From the NCBI RefSeq assembly GCF_014203535.1, contig NZ_JACHJI010000024.1:1-64000 (forward strand): a stretch of 64,000 nt of DNA, given 5' to 3'. The notes under the pieces were generated by a model. The model was given only the letters and a program-made list of their open reading frames with translations, did no database searches and was not told the DNA's origin. Source of the DNA: Streptomyces griseomycini (GTDB lineage Bacteria > Actinomycetota > Actinomycetes > Streptomycetales > Streptomycetaceae). How positions within the stretch are numbered: position 1 is the stretch's first letter; each line of letters opens with the position of its first letter. Position numbers and translations under genes: made by a program. Below, one piece after another: positions 36,993 to 45,213 of this stretch.

Positions 36993-38207
36993 ATGGAACC
37001 ATCGGGGGACGAACCTCTATTCAATGCGCGCGATCCACGACTGCGTACCGACCCGTATCCCCTCTACAAACGCCTCCGGGACGCCGAACCGGTCCATCGG
37101 ACGCCGTACGGGCACTGGGTGGTCTCCGGGTACGACGAGGTCGCCGCGATCCTGCGAAAGCCCGAGTTATCCAGTGAATATCCTCAAGACCCGAAATGGG
37201 CCGCACAGCGGGGCGGACAGGACAGCCCGATCGTGCAGGCCACCCGGAGCTGGATGCTGATGCGGGACGGGGAGGCGCACCGTCGGCTGCGCGGTCTGGC
37301 CAACCCGGTGTTCACCGCCCGGTCCATCCGTGAGACGGCTCCCCGTATGATCGGCATCGTTCACCAGATCATGGACGAGATGGGCGACGGCCGGGACGTC
37401 GACCTCATCGGATCCCTCGCGGCCCTTGTGCCCGTGACTGTCTTCTGCGGCCTGGGCGGCCTGCCGGTCGAGGACCGTGATCTGTGCCGGAAGTGGACCG
37501 ACGCATTGGGTCACGTCATCGACCCGGCCACCGACGAAACCACCCGCCGGGCCATGAACGACGCGGCGGAGGAGTTCGGTGCGTACATCACCGAGCATCT
37601 GGCACGACGGCGCGCGGACCCGCGGGACGACATCATCTCCCGCCTGCTGCTGGCGGACTTCGACGGCGAGAAGCTCTCCGACGGCGAGATCATCGCCAAC
37701 GTCATGATGTTCTTCATGGGCGGTCACGAGACGACCGTCAACCTCATCGGCAACGGCATGCTCGCCCTGCTCCGCCATCCCGACCAGTTGCGCGCTCTGC
37801 GCGAGGAGCCCGGCCTCGTCGACAACGCCGTCGACGAACTGCTGCGGTACGACGCGCCCATCCAGTTGGTGGCCCGCATCACCACCGGTGACATCGAGGT
37901 CGGGGGCACCACGATCCCGGCCGGCGCCAAGGTGATGATCCTGCTCGGCGCCGCCAACCGCGATCCACGGCGTTACGCCGATCCCGACCGTCTCGACCTG
38001 CGGCGTTCCGACATCCGCCCGCTGTCCTTCGGAGGCGGCCCGCACTACTGCATCGGGGCGCTCCTGGCGAAGGCCGAGGCCCGCCTGGTCTTCACCGAGC
38101 TGCTGCGGAGGTACCGCGAGATCACGCTGGCCCGCGAGGACGTCGTCTGGCGCCCCCAGGTCAACATCCGCGGTCTCAGAGAACTCCGCGTCGATCTGAT
38201 CCCCTGA
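36993..38207 (+). CDS. cytochrome P450 (first of the cluster)
   Basis: 404-aa soluble bacterial P450. I-helix GGHETT at 243-248, ExxR ELLR at 282-285, heme loop FGGGPHYCIG at 346-355 with Cys353 as the iron ligand. ATG 36993 is chosen because GGGGGAG lies 6 nt upstream; the frame is open to 36864. It is followed by a strong hairpin (38211-38261), so it is likely a separate transcript from the GGPP synthase operon. It differs in sequence class from the CotB3/B4-like enzymes, more CYP107-like. It is likely a later hydroxylase of the diterpene. No ferredoxin gene is nearby. Confidence 0.93.
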   Translation: MEPSGDEPLFNARDPRLRTDPYPLYKRLRDAEPVHRTPYGHWVVSGYDEVAAILRKPELSSEYPQDPKWAAQRGGQDSPIVQATRSWMLMRDGEAHRRLRGLANPVFTARSIRETAPRMIGIVHQIMDEMGDGRDVDLIGSLAALVPVTVFCGLGGLPVEDRDLCRKWTDALGHVIDPATDETTRRAMNDAAEEFGAYITEHLARRRADPRDDIISRLLLADFDGEKLSDGEIIANVMMFFMGGHETTVNLIGNGMLALLRHPDQLRALREEPGLVDNAVDELLRYDAPIQLVARITTGDIEVGGTTIPAGAKVMILLGAANRDPRRYADPDRLDLRRSDIRPLSFGGGPHYCIGALLAKAEARLVFTELLRRYREITLAREDVVWRPQVNIRGLRELRVDLIP

Positions 38208-38210
38208 CGC

Positions 38211-38261
38211 CTGAGGGGGCCCGCGGCGCGCCGGGCTGCGTCGCCCCGCGGACCCCGTCAG
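38211..38261 (+). terminator. hairpin terminator after the first P450
   Basis: Arms CTGAGGGGGCCCGCGG (38211-38226) and CCGCGGACCCCGTCAG (38246-38261) pair at 14 of 16 positions with a 19-nt GC-rich loop, starting 4 bp past the stop. It separates the first P450 from the terpene operon. Confidence 0.7.
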
Positions 38262-38398
38262 GCCAGGACCTTCCCAGCGGGCGGCCGACCGCCCCTTTGC
38301 CCGCCCATCATCCGGCCCGTCCGAACGCCGTTTCCCGCACCGCCGTCCCCGCTCAGCGCGGGGATATCAACGCACGTCGTCCTGTGCGCGGAAACGAT

Positions 38399-38427
38399 TT
38401 GACGGGCCCTACGAGTGGGGATGTAGC
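38399..38427 (+). promoter_or_regulatory. promoter of the diterpene operon, leaderless
   Basis: TTGACG (38399-38404), 17-nt spacer, TGTAGC (38422-38427). The predicted start of transcription falls at or next to the ATG at 38436, so the mRNA is likely leaderless, which explains why no ribosome site precedes the GGPP synthase. A CCCCGC-N5-GCGGGG hairpin lies 40 bp upstream. Confidence 0.5.
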
Positions 38428-38435
38428 GCAGAAAC

Positions 38436-39503
38436 ATGAGTACCCACACCATATCTCCCGACATACTGGACCCTGTCTCCGCGAAGGCCGCCGTGGACAA
38501 CGTCCTCTTTGATTTCCTGGACAATCACCGAAAAAATCCCGGGCAACGGCAGCTGGCCCAGCTTGTGAAATTGCTCGAAGAGTTCATGGTGGGCGGCAAG
38601 CGAATACGGCCGATTCTCACCGTGCTGGGCTGGCAGGCGGCCGGCGGAGAAAATGACTTGACGACCGTGGTACGTGTAGCCGCGTCACTCGAGATGTTTC
38701 ACGCGTTCGCACTCATCCATGACGACATCATGGACGACAGCGACACCCGGCGCGGCCGTCCGACCATCCACCGGATACTCGCCGGAAAGCGTGGTGACGA
38801 CCGCACCGAGCGTTTCGGAATCGGCGGCGCCGTGCTGCTGGGCGACCTCGCCTTCGCCTGGTCGGACAACCTGCTTCACACGGCCGGCCTCACCCCCGCA
38901 CAGTCGGCGGCGGTGCTGCCGATCCTCACCGAGATGCGCACCGAGGTCATGCTCGGCCAGTACCTGGACCTGCGGGCGACCGGCGAGCTCACCGACGACG
39001 TCGATGCCGCTCTGACCGTCAACCGCTACAAAACCGCCAAGTACACGGTGGAACGGCCGCTGCACATCGGCGCCGCCCTCGCGGGCGCCGACGCTCCCGT
39101 CTTGGCCGCCTGCACGGCATTCGCGCTGCCCCTCGGGGAGGCCTTTCAGCTCCGCGACGATCTGCTGGGCGTGTACGGCGAGGTCCGGGACACCGGCAAG
39201 TCGCGTCTCGACGACCTGCGGGCCGGCAAGAGCACCGCCCTGGTCGCGCTGGCACTGCGCGCGGGCGACGCGGCACAACGCGCCCGGCTGCGCACGCTGA
39301 TCGGCGATCCCCAACTGGACGAGACCGGTGCCGAGGAGGTCCGCGCGATCTTCGCGGCCACAGGCGCCCGGGACGCCGTCGAACGCATGATCGATGACCG
39401 TTACCGACGGGCGCTGGGCGTGCTGGACACCGCCCCTTTCACCGCCGACGCGGTCACCGCCCTCAGACACCTCTCCACCACGGCGACCAGGAGGAACTCA
39501 TGA
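38436..39503 (+). CDS. cotB1: geranylgeranyl diphosphate synthase
   Basis: 355-aa trans-prenyltransferase that condenses isopentenyl units to GGPP, substrate of the next gene's cyclase. First Asp-rich motif DDIMD at 96-100, second DDLLG at 241-245 within AFQLRDDLLGVYGE, plus GGKRIRP near residue 53. The order GGPP synthase, CotB2-like cyclase, P450, P450 equals that of the cyclooctatin genes, so it is the cotB1 counterpart. The stop overlaps the cyclase start (ATGA). Product length (C20) is inferred from context. Confidence 0.92.
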   Translation: MSTHTISPDILDPVSAKAAVDNVLFDFLDNHRKNPGQRQLAQLVKLLEEFMVGGKRIRPILTVLGWQAAGGENDLTTVVRVAASLEMFHAFALIHDDIMDDSDTRRGRPTIHRILAGKRGDDRTERFGIGGAVLLGDLAFAWSDNLLHTAGLTPAQSAAVLPILTEMRTEVMLGQYLDLRATGELTDDVDAALTVNRYKTAKYTVERPLHIGAALAGADAPVLAACTAFALPLGEAFQLRDDLLGVYGEVRDTGKSRLDDLRAGKSTALVALALRAGDAAQRARLRTLIGDPQLDETGAEEVRAIFAATGARDAVERMIDDRYRRALGVLDTAPFTADAVTALRHLSTTATRRNS

Positions 39504-40408
39504 CCGCGGATCTGACCTCACCAGCCCCGGCGGGGACGACCCGCCGCTGGCAGGAATGCACCGACCGGTTCGCCGCCCTCTTCGACCGGCACGTCGGGTA
39601 CGAGGCCCAGAAGGTGCCGATGACGGACGCCGAGCTGCGCGAGGTCATCGATGCCTGCAACCGCGCGGTCGCCCCGCTCGGCAAGAGCGTTTCGGACAAG
39701 CGCTGGATCTCCTACATGGACGTCGTGCGCTGGTCGCAGAGCGCCCGCCACATCAAGGACATGGAGGCGTTCAAGGCCGTCTGCGTGCTCAACTGCGTGA
39801 CCTTCGTGTGGGACGACATGGACCCCGCCCTGCACGACTTCGACCTCTTCCTGCCCCAGCTGCGAGCGGTGTGCGAGCGGTACTACACCCCGCAGGAAGC
39901 GGAGTTCGCCTATGAGGGCGCCCGCGCCTTCGTCACCAGCGACCACATGTTCCGTGACTCGGAGCTCAAGAGGGTGCTCTGCGGCACCTCGCCCGAGCAG
40001 TACTTCCGCTTCCGCGTCACCGACGTAGGTGTGGACTTCTGGATGCGGATGTCATACCCGATCTACCGTCACCCCGAGCTGACCGAGCACTCCAAGACGG
40101 GGCTGGCCGCCCGGATGACCACCCGTGGCCTGGCCGTAGTCAACGACTTTTACTCCTACGAACGCGAGCAGGCCCTCGGGCAGATCACCAACTGCTTCCG
40201 ACTGTGCGACATGTCCGACGAGGCCGACTTCCAGGCGTTCTTCCAGGCCCGCCTTGACGACATGGCCGAGGACATGGAGTGCATCAAGGCGTTCGACCCG
40301 CTCACCCGGGACGTTCTGCTCGACCTCATCCAGGGCAACTTCGTCTGGACCACCCGGGACCGGCGGTACCAGGCCGCGGTCAACGACGTCAACTCACGGA
40401 TCCAGTAG
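39500..40408 (+). CDS. cotB2: cyclooctat-9-en-7-ol synthase-like diterpene cyclase
   Basis: 302-aa class I terpene cyclase, cytosolic. It closely resembles my memory of CotB2 from the cyclooctatin pathway over almost its whole length, for example SARHIKDMEAFKAVCVLNCV, TFVWDDMDPALHDF, MFRDSELKRVLCGTSPEQYF and VTDVGVDFWMRMSYPIYRHP. The metal-binding motif is DDMD at 105-108, a CotB2-type variant of DDxxD, and the NSE motif is NDFYSYERE at 215-223. The C-terminus AVNDVNSRIQ is the same. CotB2 folds GGPP into the 5-8-5 fusicoccane-like skeleton. AGGAGG precedes ATG 39500, and the gene is coupled to the GGPP synthase. The product is very likely cyclooctat-9-en-7-ol, though small changes in CotB2 can alter it. 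Confidence 0.95.
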   Translation: MTADLTSPAPAGTTRRWQECTDRFAALFDRHVGYEAQKVPMTDAELREVIDACNRAVAPLGKSVSDKRWISYMDVVRWSQSARHIKDMEAFKAVCVLNCVTFVWDDMDPALHDFDLFLPQLRAVCERYYTPQEAEFAYEGARAFVTSDHMFRDSELKRVLCGTSPEQYFRFRVTDVGVDFWMRMSYPIYRHPELTEHSKTGLAARMTTRGLAVVNDFYSYEREQALGQITNCFRLCDMSDEADFQAFFQARLDDMAEDMECIKAFDPLTRDVLLDLIQGNFVWTTRDRRYQAAVNDVNSRIQ

Positions 40409-40418
40409 GGGACCCAGG

Positions 40419-41780
40419 ATGCCCACCACTCCCAGATCGCCCTCGGTGGAACGATCCTGGCGGATCGGCGCCGCGCCCGGCGCCGTGCCACTGCTCGGAC
40501 ACATCCCCGCGCTGTGGCGCCGTCCGTTGGAGTTCCTCGCCTCGCTTCCCGCGCACGGCGACTTGGTCGAAGTCCGGCTCGGCCCCAGCCGCGCCTACCT
40601 CGCCGCCCACCCCGAACTGGTCCGGCACATTCTGCTCAACCCACGTGTATTCGACAAGGGCGGCATCTTCGACAAGGCACGCCAGCTCCTCGGCAACAGC
40701 CTGTCGGTCTCCCGTGGCGAGGAGCACCGCTTCCAGCGGCGGCTGATCCAGCCCGCGTTCCACACCACCAAGATCGCCGCCTACACGACGGCGGTGGCCG
40801 CGGACACCCGTACCGTCATCGATGGTTGGCGGGCCGGCGAGATCCGGGACATCAGCGACACCATGCACGCCCTGCTGATGCGGGTTGCTGCTCGCACCCT
40901 GTTCTCCACCGGGCTCGACGAGGACACCATCGAGGAGGCCCGGCAGTGCCTGCGAACGGTCTCGCAGGGCATCTACCGGCGGACCGTCGCCCCGCTGGGC
41001 GTTCTGGAGAAGCTGCCCACCCCAGGAAACCGCGCCTACGACCACGCCAACACACGGCTGCGGCAGATCGTGGCGGACATGATCGCGCTACGGCGCCGGT
41101 CCGACGCCAACCACGGCGACCTGCTGTCCACCCTGCTGCGGGCGGAGCACCCCGAGACCGGGGAGAAGCTTGACGACGCCCAGGTCCTGGACCAGGTCGT
41201 CACCTTCCTGGTCGCCGGCAGCGAGACCACCGCCTCCACCCTGGCCTTCGTCTTCCACCTGATGGGCACGCTCCCCGAGGTGGAGCAGCAGGTGCACGCC
41301 GAGGTGGACAGCGCACTGGAGGGCCGGACGCCGGTCTCCGCCGACCTGCCCGCGCTGCCGTACATCCGCAATGTCATCACCGAGGCGCTGCGGCTGTACC
41401 CGCCGTCATGGATGGCGATGCGGGTCGCGGCCGAGGACGTCGAGCTCGGTGGCCGGACCATCCCCGCCCGGACGATGATCCTGTACAGCGCCTACGCCCT
41501 GCACCACAATCCCGAGCTCTTCCCGGATCCCGAGACCTTCGACCCGGGGCGCTGGGAGGGCGAGCGGGCGGCCCGGGTACCTCGCGGGGCACTGCTGCCG
41601 TTCGGCGCGGGCAGCCACAAGTGCATCGGCGACGTCCTCGCGCTCACCGAGACGGCACTGATCGTCGCGACCGTCGCCGCGCGCTGGCGGCTGCGCCCAG
41701 CCCCCGGCAGCCGGCTGCGCCCGGAGCCGAAGGCCACCCTGGAGGCGGGCCCGCTGCCTATGGTGCTGGAACGCCGCTGA
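40419..41780 (+). CDS. cotB3: cytochrome P450, CotB3-like
   Basis: 453-aa P450. N-terminal GAVPLLGHIPALWRRPLEFL, HHRFQRR-type EEHRFQRRLIQPAFHT, I-helix AGSETT at 266-271, ExxR EALR at 322-325, heme loop FGAGSHKCIG at 395-404 with Cys402. It is of the pentalenene-oxygenase-like class with CotB3/CotB4 and 60% or so similar by eye to the next gene. ATG 40419 is 10 bp after the cyclase stop with AGGGGA upstream. By position it should hydroxylate the cyclase product; CotB3 acts at C5. Position-based assignment, not proven. Confidence 0.9.
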   Translation: MPTTPRSPSVERSWRIGAAPGAVPLLGHIPALWRRPLEFLASLPAHGDLVEVRLGPSRAYLAAHPELVRHILLNPRVFDKGGIFDKARQLLGNSLSVSRGEEHRFQRRLIQPAFHTTKIAAYTTAVAADTRTVIDGWRAGEIRDISDTMHALLMRVAARTLFSTGLDEDTIEEARQCLRTVSQGIYRRTVAPLGVLEKLPTPGNRAYDHANTRLRQIVADMIALRRRSDANHGDLLSTLLRAEHPETGEKLDDAQVLDQVVTFLVAGSETTASTLAFVFHLMGTLPEVEQQVHAEVDSALEGRTPVSADLPALPYIRNVITEALRLYPPSWMAMRVAAEDVELGGRTIPARTMILYSAYALHHNPELFPDPETFDPGRWEGERAARVPRGALLPFGAGSHKCIGDVLALTETALIVATVAARWRLRPAPGSRLRPEPKATLEAGPLPMVLERR

Positions 41781-41847
41781 CCCGTCTTCCCCCTCTTTCT
41801 CCCTTCCCCTTCTCTCCGTCCGTACCGTCTCAGGGGGCGCATCCGGC

Positions 41848-43206
41848 ATGAAGACTCAATCCGACCCGGTCAGGCGCAGTTGGCGGATCGCCAAGGCGCC
41901 GGGCAGGCTTCCGCTGGCGGGCCACGCACTGCACTTGGCGCGCCGTCCGCTGGAGTACCTCTCGTCGCTGCCCGCCCTGGGCGACCTGGTCGAGCTGCGG
42001 CTGGGCACCCGGCTCACCTATCTGCCCTGCCATCCGGAACTGGTGCAGGAGGTGCTGCTGAACGCGCGGGTCTACGACACCGGAGGCCCGGTGAAGGAGA
42101 AGGCCCGTCCCATCCTCGGCAACGGGCTGATCACCTCCGACTGGGCCGACCACCGCAGACAGCGGCGGATGATCCAGCCCGCCTTCCACACCACGCGCAT
42201 CGCGACGTACGCCGAGGTGATGCGCGAGGAGTGCGCGACGCACGCAGAGACGTGGCGGCCGGGTCGGCCGGTCGACGTCGGCGACGCGATGCAGGCGCTG
42301 ACCGCGCGGGTGACGGCACGCGCGTTGTTCTCGACGGACATGGCGCCGCACTCCGTCGCGGAGGTCCAGCGCAGCCTGCCGATCATGGTGCGCGGCGCGT
42401 TCCGCCGGGCCCTCGATCCCACTGGTCTGATCGCCAGGCTGCCGCTGGCCGCCAACCGTGAGTTCGACGCCGCGCTCGGCCGGCTGCACGGCCTCATCGA
42501 CGGCATCATCAGCGACTACCGGCGTTCCGGCGAGGACCGCGGCGACCTGCTGTCCGCGCTGCTGGCCGCGCGGGACGACGAGGACGGCGGCGCGATGACC
42601 GACCGGGAGGTCCACGACCAGGTCATGACCCTGCTGCTGGCCGGCGTGGAAACCACCGCGAGCGCCCTGACCTGGACCTGGCATCTGCTGGCGGCCCACC
42701 CCGAGGTTGAGGCGCAGCTGCACGCCGAGGTCGACGAGGTGCTGGGCGGCCGGACGCCGACGTACGCCGACGTGCCGAGGCTCACCCACACCCAACGGAT
42801 CTTCACCGAGACCCTGCGCTTGTACCCGCCGGCCTGGATGTACACCAGGGTGACCACCCAGCCCACTAAACTGGCCGGTCACCGGCTGCCGGCCGGTACG
42901 GACATCCTGATCAGCCCCTACGTCATCCACCGCATCCCGGAGTTCTTCCCGCGTCCGGAAGCCTTCGAACCAGACCGTTGGCTGCCCGAGCGTGCCAAGG
43001 ACGTCACCCGTGGCTCGTATCTGCCGTTCGGGGCGGGCAGCCGCAAGTGCATCGGCGACGTCTTCGGGATGACGGAGGCGACGCTCGCGCTGGCCGCCCT
43101 CGCCTCCCGCTGGCGCCTGCGGCCCGTGCCGGGCACCACCGTCTCGCCCCGGGCCGAGATGAGCCTGACGGCCGGGCCGCTGCCGATGGTGCCCGAACCG
43201 CGTTAG
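41848..43206 (+). CDS. cotB4: cytochrome P450, CotB4-like
   Basis: 452-aa P450, paralogue of the preceding one. Opening APGRLPLAGHALHLARRPLE, ADHRRQRRMIQPAFHTTRIA, I-helix AGVETT at 265-270, ExxR ETLR at 321-324, heme loop FGAGSRKCIG at 394-403 with Cys401. Last gene of the GGPP synthase operon, 67 bp after the previous stop, and convergent with the fourth P450, whose stop overlaps it at TTAG (43203-43206). In cyclooctatin biosynthesis the second P450 oxidises C18, so the same is expected here by synteny. Confidence 0.9.
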   Translation: MKTQSDPVRRSWRIAKAPGRLPLAGHALHLARRPLEYLSSLPALGDLVELRLGTRLTYLPCHPELVQEVLLNARVYDTGGPVKEKARPILGNGLITSDWADHRRQRRMIQPAFHTTRIATYAEVMREECATHAETWRPGRPVDVGDAMQALTARVTARALFSTDMAPHSVAEVQRSLPIMVRGAFRRALDPTGLIARLPLAANREFDAALGRLHGLIDGIISDYRRSGEDRGDLLSALLAARDDEDGGAMTDREVHDQVMTLLLAGVETTASALTWTWHLLAAHPEVEAQLHAEVDEVLGGRTPTYADVPRLTHTQRIFTETLRLYPPAWMYTRVTTQPTKLAGHRLPAGTDILISPYVIHRIPEFFPRPEAFEPDRWLPERAKDVTRGSYLPFGAGSRKCIGDVFGMTEATLALAALASRWRLRPVPGTTVSPRAEMSLTAGPLPMVPEPR

Positions 43207-44393
43207 CAAAAGGTGACGGGGAGCGCATGCAGACCGCGGAGCATCAGGCTGGGGCGCCACCGCAGGTCGGCGGGCTCGGTGTCCAGGGCCAGGCTGGGGC
43301 ACCGCTCCAACAGGGTGCGGAAGGCTATTGCGCCCTGCATACGGGCCAACGGGGCGCCCAGGCAGTGGTGGATGCCGTAGCCGAAGGCGGTGTGGCCGCG
43401 GGTGTCACGGCGGATGTCGAAGCGGTCGGGTTCGGGGAACCGCTTCGGATCGCGGGACGCGGCGGCCAGCACGATGGCCACGGAATCCCCCGCGCCGATC
43501 ACCGTGCCGTCGATCTTCACGGGTTCCTTGGCGTAGCGGAACGCCGTGGTCTCCACCGGCCCTTCATAGCGGAGCATCTCCTCGACTGCGTTCTCCAGCA
43601 GCGACCAGTCGCCGCGCAGCGCCGCCAGCTGGTCGGGGTGGCGCAGCAGGGCGAGCGTTCCGCTGGACAGCAGGTTGGCCGCCGTCTCGTAGCCGGCCAC
43701 CAGCAGCACGAAGGCCATGCCGAGCATCTCCTCGGGAGTGAGGCCGTCCTCCTCCTCGCTCAGGCGGCCGGCCAGCGCGCTCAGGATGTCCTCGCCGGGC
43801 TCGCTCCGCTTGGCCGCGACGAGCTCGGTGAGGTACCCCGTCATGGCCTGGGCCGCTGTGGCGGCGGCCTCGGGCCGAGTGAAGTCGGTGCTCTCCAGAT
43901 ACCAGTTGTGGAAGGTTCTGCGATCGCTCGTCGGCACGCCGAGCAGTTCGCAGATCACGGCCAGCGGCAACGGCAGGGCGAACGACTCGACCAGGTCCGC
44001 GCAGCCCAGCGGCAGCATGGCGTCCACCAGCTCGTCCGCGATCCGCTGGATCTTCGGACGCAGCGCCTCGATACGCCGGGAGGTGAACTCCTTCGCCACG
44101 AGCCCCCGCAGCCGGGTGTGCTGCGGCGGGTCCGTCTGCACCATGTTCAGACCGATCGAGTTGCCTCCGTCGTCCTGCCACCCGGTCGAGTGCCTGACGT
44201 CGTTGGACAGTCGTGCGTCAGCCAGCGCCGACCGCGCCTGCGCGTGCCCCACGACCAGCCAGAACTCCCCTGACGCCGCGGTGCGGACCCGGTGCACCGG
44301 CCCCTGCGCGCGCATCCGCTCGTAGACCGGGTAAGGATCGTCGACGAAGGACTGGCCAAGTGCTGTCAGATCTTCAAATCCCGTCAAAGTCAA
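43203..44393 (-). CDS. cytochrome P450 (fourth of the cluster), TetR-controlled
   Basis: 396-aa P450 of the CYP105/107-like type, distinct from the CotB3/B4 pair. I-helix AGYETA at 233-238, ExxR EMLR at 272-275, heme loop FGYGIHHCLG at 337-346 with Cys344. TTG 44393 is chosen for GAGGAA 5 nt upstream; the open frame to 44564 crosses the regulatory region and is not used. It is divergent from the TetR gene, and an operator-like palindrome at 44431-44446 covers its likely -10 (AATACT). It has no counterpart in cotB1-B4, so it should add an extra oxidation, possibly making the alcohol that is acylated. Confidence 0.92.
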   Translation of the reverse strand: MTLTGFEDLTALGQSFVDDPYPVYERMRAQGPVHRVRTAASGEFWLVVGHAQARSALADARLSNDVRHSTGWQDDGGNSIGLNMVQTDPPQHTRLRGLVAKEFTSRRIEALRPKIQRIADELVDAMLPLGCADLVESFALPLPLAVICELLGVPTSDRRTFHNWYLESTDFTRPEAAATAAQAMTGYLTELVAAKRSEPGEDILSALAGRLSEEEDGLTPEEMLGMAFVLLVAGYETAANLLSSGTLALLRHPDQLAALRGDWSLLENAVEEMLRYEGPVETTAFRYAKEPVKIDGTVIGAGDSVAIVLAAASRDPKRFPEPDRFDIRRDTRGHTAFGYGIHHCLGAPLARMQGAIAFRTLLERCPSLALDTEPADLRWRPSLMLRGLHALPVTFC

Positions 44394-44430
44394 CGGTGTT
44401 CCTCGCTTCGAACTCGCTGGTGCGGTTGAG

Positions 44431-44446
44431 CGGGGAGTATTCCCCC
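44431..44446. promoter_or_regulatory. TetR operator 1, CGGGGA-N4-TCCCCC
   Basis: Near-perfect palindrome, spacer GTAT, 38 bp before TTG 44393. On the minus strand the centre reads AATACT, a plausible -10, so a bound repressor would block the P450 promoter. A second copy lies 42 bp away, centre to centre. Confidence 0.6.
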
Positions 44447-44472
44447 GGTGGACGGCGACCCTAGCAATGAAA

Positions 44473-44488
44473 CGGGGAGGTGTCCCCG
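44473..44488. promoter_or_regulatory. TetR operator 2, CGGGGA-N4-TCCCCG
   Basis: Perfect 6+6 palindrome, spacer GGTG, placed where the -35 of the TetR promoter would be (a TGTTAG -10-like hexamer follows at 44496-44501). It covers the in-frame ATG at 44467, which argues that translation starts at ATG 44512 instead. Confidence 0.6.
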
Positions 44489-44511
44489 GTTTTGCTGTTA
44501 GGGTGCCGCGC

Positions 44512-45207
44512 ATGGGCGGCGGAGACGAACGGCGGACACCTCGGCGCAGTGATGCGCGCCGCAACCGCGAGATGTTGATCGCCGCCGCACGGGAGATCTA
44601 CGCCGAACGCGGAGTGGAAGCGCCGCTGGACGACATCGCCCGCCGGGCGGGAGTCGGCAACGCGACGCTCTACCGCCACTTCACCGACCGCGCCGCACTG
44701 ATCGAGACCGTCTTCAACGATGCGCTGACCCCGATCCTGGACGCGGCCCGTAAGGCCCGGGAGCGGGAGGACGCCTGGAGCGGTCTCACCTCCTACCTGG
44801 ACCGGGTCTTCACGCTGCTGGCCGCCGACCGGGGCGCCGGCGACCTGATGACCACTGGCATCCGGGGCGTGCCCACCCTCGATGCCCTGCACGAGGAGAA
44901 CTGGCGCACGCTGGACACGCTGCTGCGCCGCGGCCAGGAACAGCTCACGATCCGCCCCGACATCACTGTCGAAGACCTGCTGTTCCTGCTGGCCGTACTG
45001 GGCCGGGCCGCACCCGCCGCCCCCAGGTTCTGGCGACGCTACCTGGCCCTGTTGCTAGACGGCCTGCGCCCCGCGGCTGCCCGCTCCCTGCCCGCGCCAC
45101 CACTCGACCACGAGCAGTTCGAGGCCGTCCTGCACCGTCTCGGCGGCGTCCACCGGGAGCGGCCCGGCAGGAAAAAATCCCTTCGTCCACCGAGATCGGA
45201 GACCTGA
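44512..45207 (+). CDS. TetR-family regulator
   Basis: 231 aa from ATG 44512. The N-terminal helix-turn-helix is REMLIAAAREIYAERGVEAP, LDDIARRAGVGNATLYRHF. The C-terminal ligand domain is helical and resembles the TetR_C SbtR-like type (DLMTTGIRGVPTLDALHEEN). It lies between a divergent P450 and the downstream acyltransferase, only 6 bp away and so probably co-transcribed. Two matching palindromes upstream suggest that it represses itself and the P450. The ligand is plausibly the diterpene or an intermediate. Confidence 0.9.
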   Translation: MGGGDERRTPRRSDARRNREMLIAAAREIYAERGVEAPLDDIARRAGVGNATLYRHFTDRAALIETVFNDALTPILDAARKAREREDAWSGLTSYLDRVFTLLAADRGAGDLMTTGIRGVPTLDALHEENWRTLDTLLRRGQEQLTIRPDITVEDLLFLLAVLGRAAPAAPRFWRRYLALLLDGLRPAAARSLPAPPLDHEQFEAVLHRLGGVHRERPGRKKSLRPPRSET

Positions 45208-45213
45208 ACCCCC

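Noticed and set aside
38346..38362. CCCCGC-N5-GCGGGG hairpin as a third TetR operator
   Set aside because: The arms are in the opposite order (C then G), unlike CGGGGA-N4-TCCCC, and the centre differs; more likely a minor stem or part of the promoter region.
41830..43302. 490-codon minus-strand open frame
   Set aside because: Antisense to the CotB4-like P450, whose heme motif and length are intact on the plus strand.
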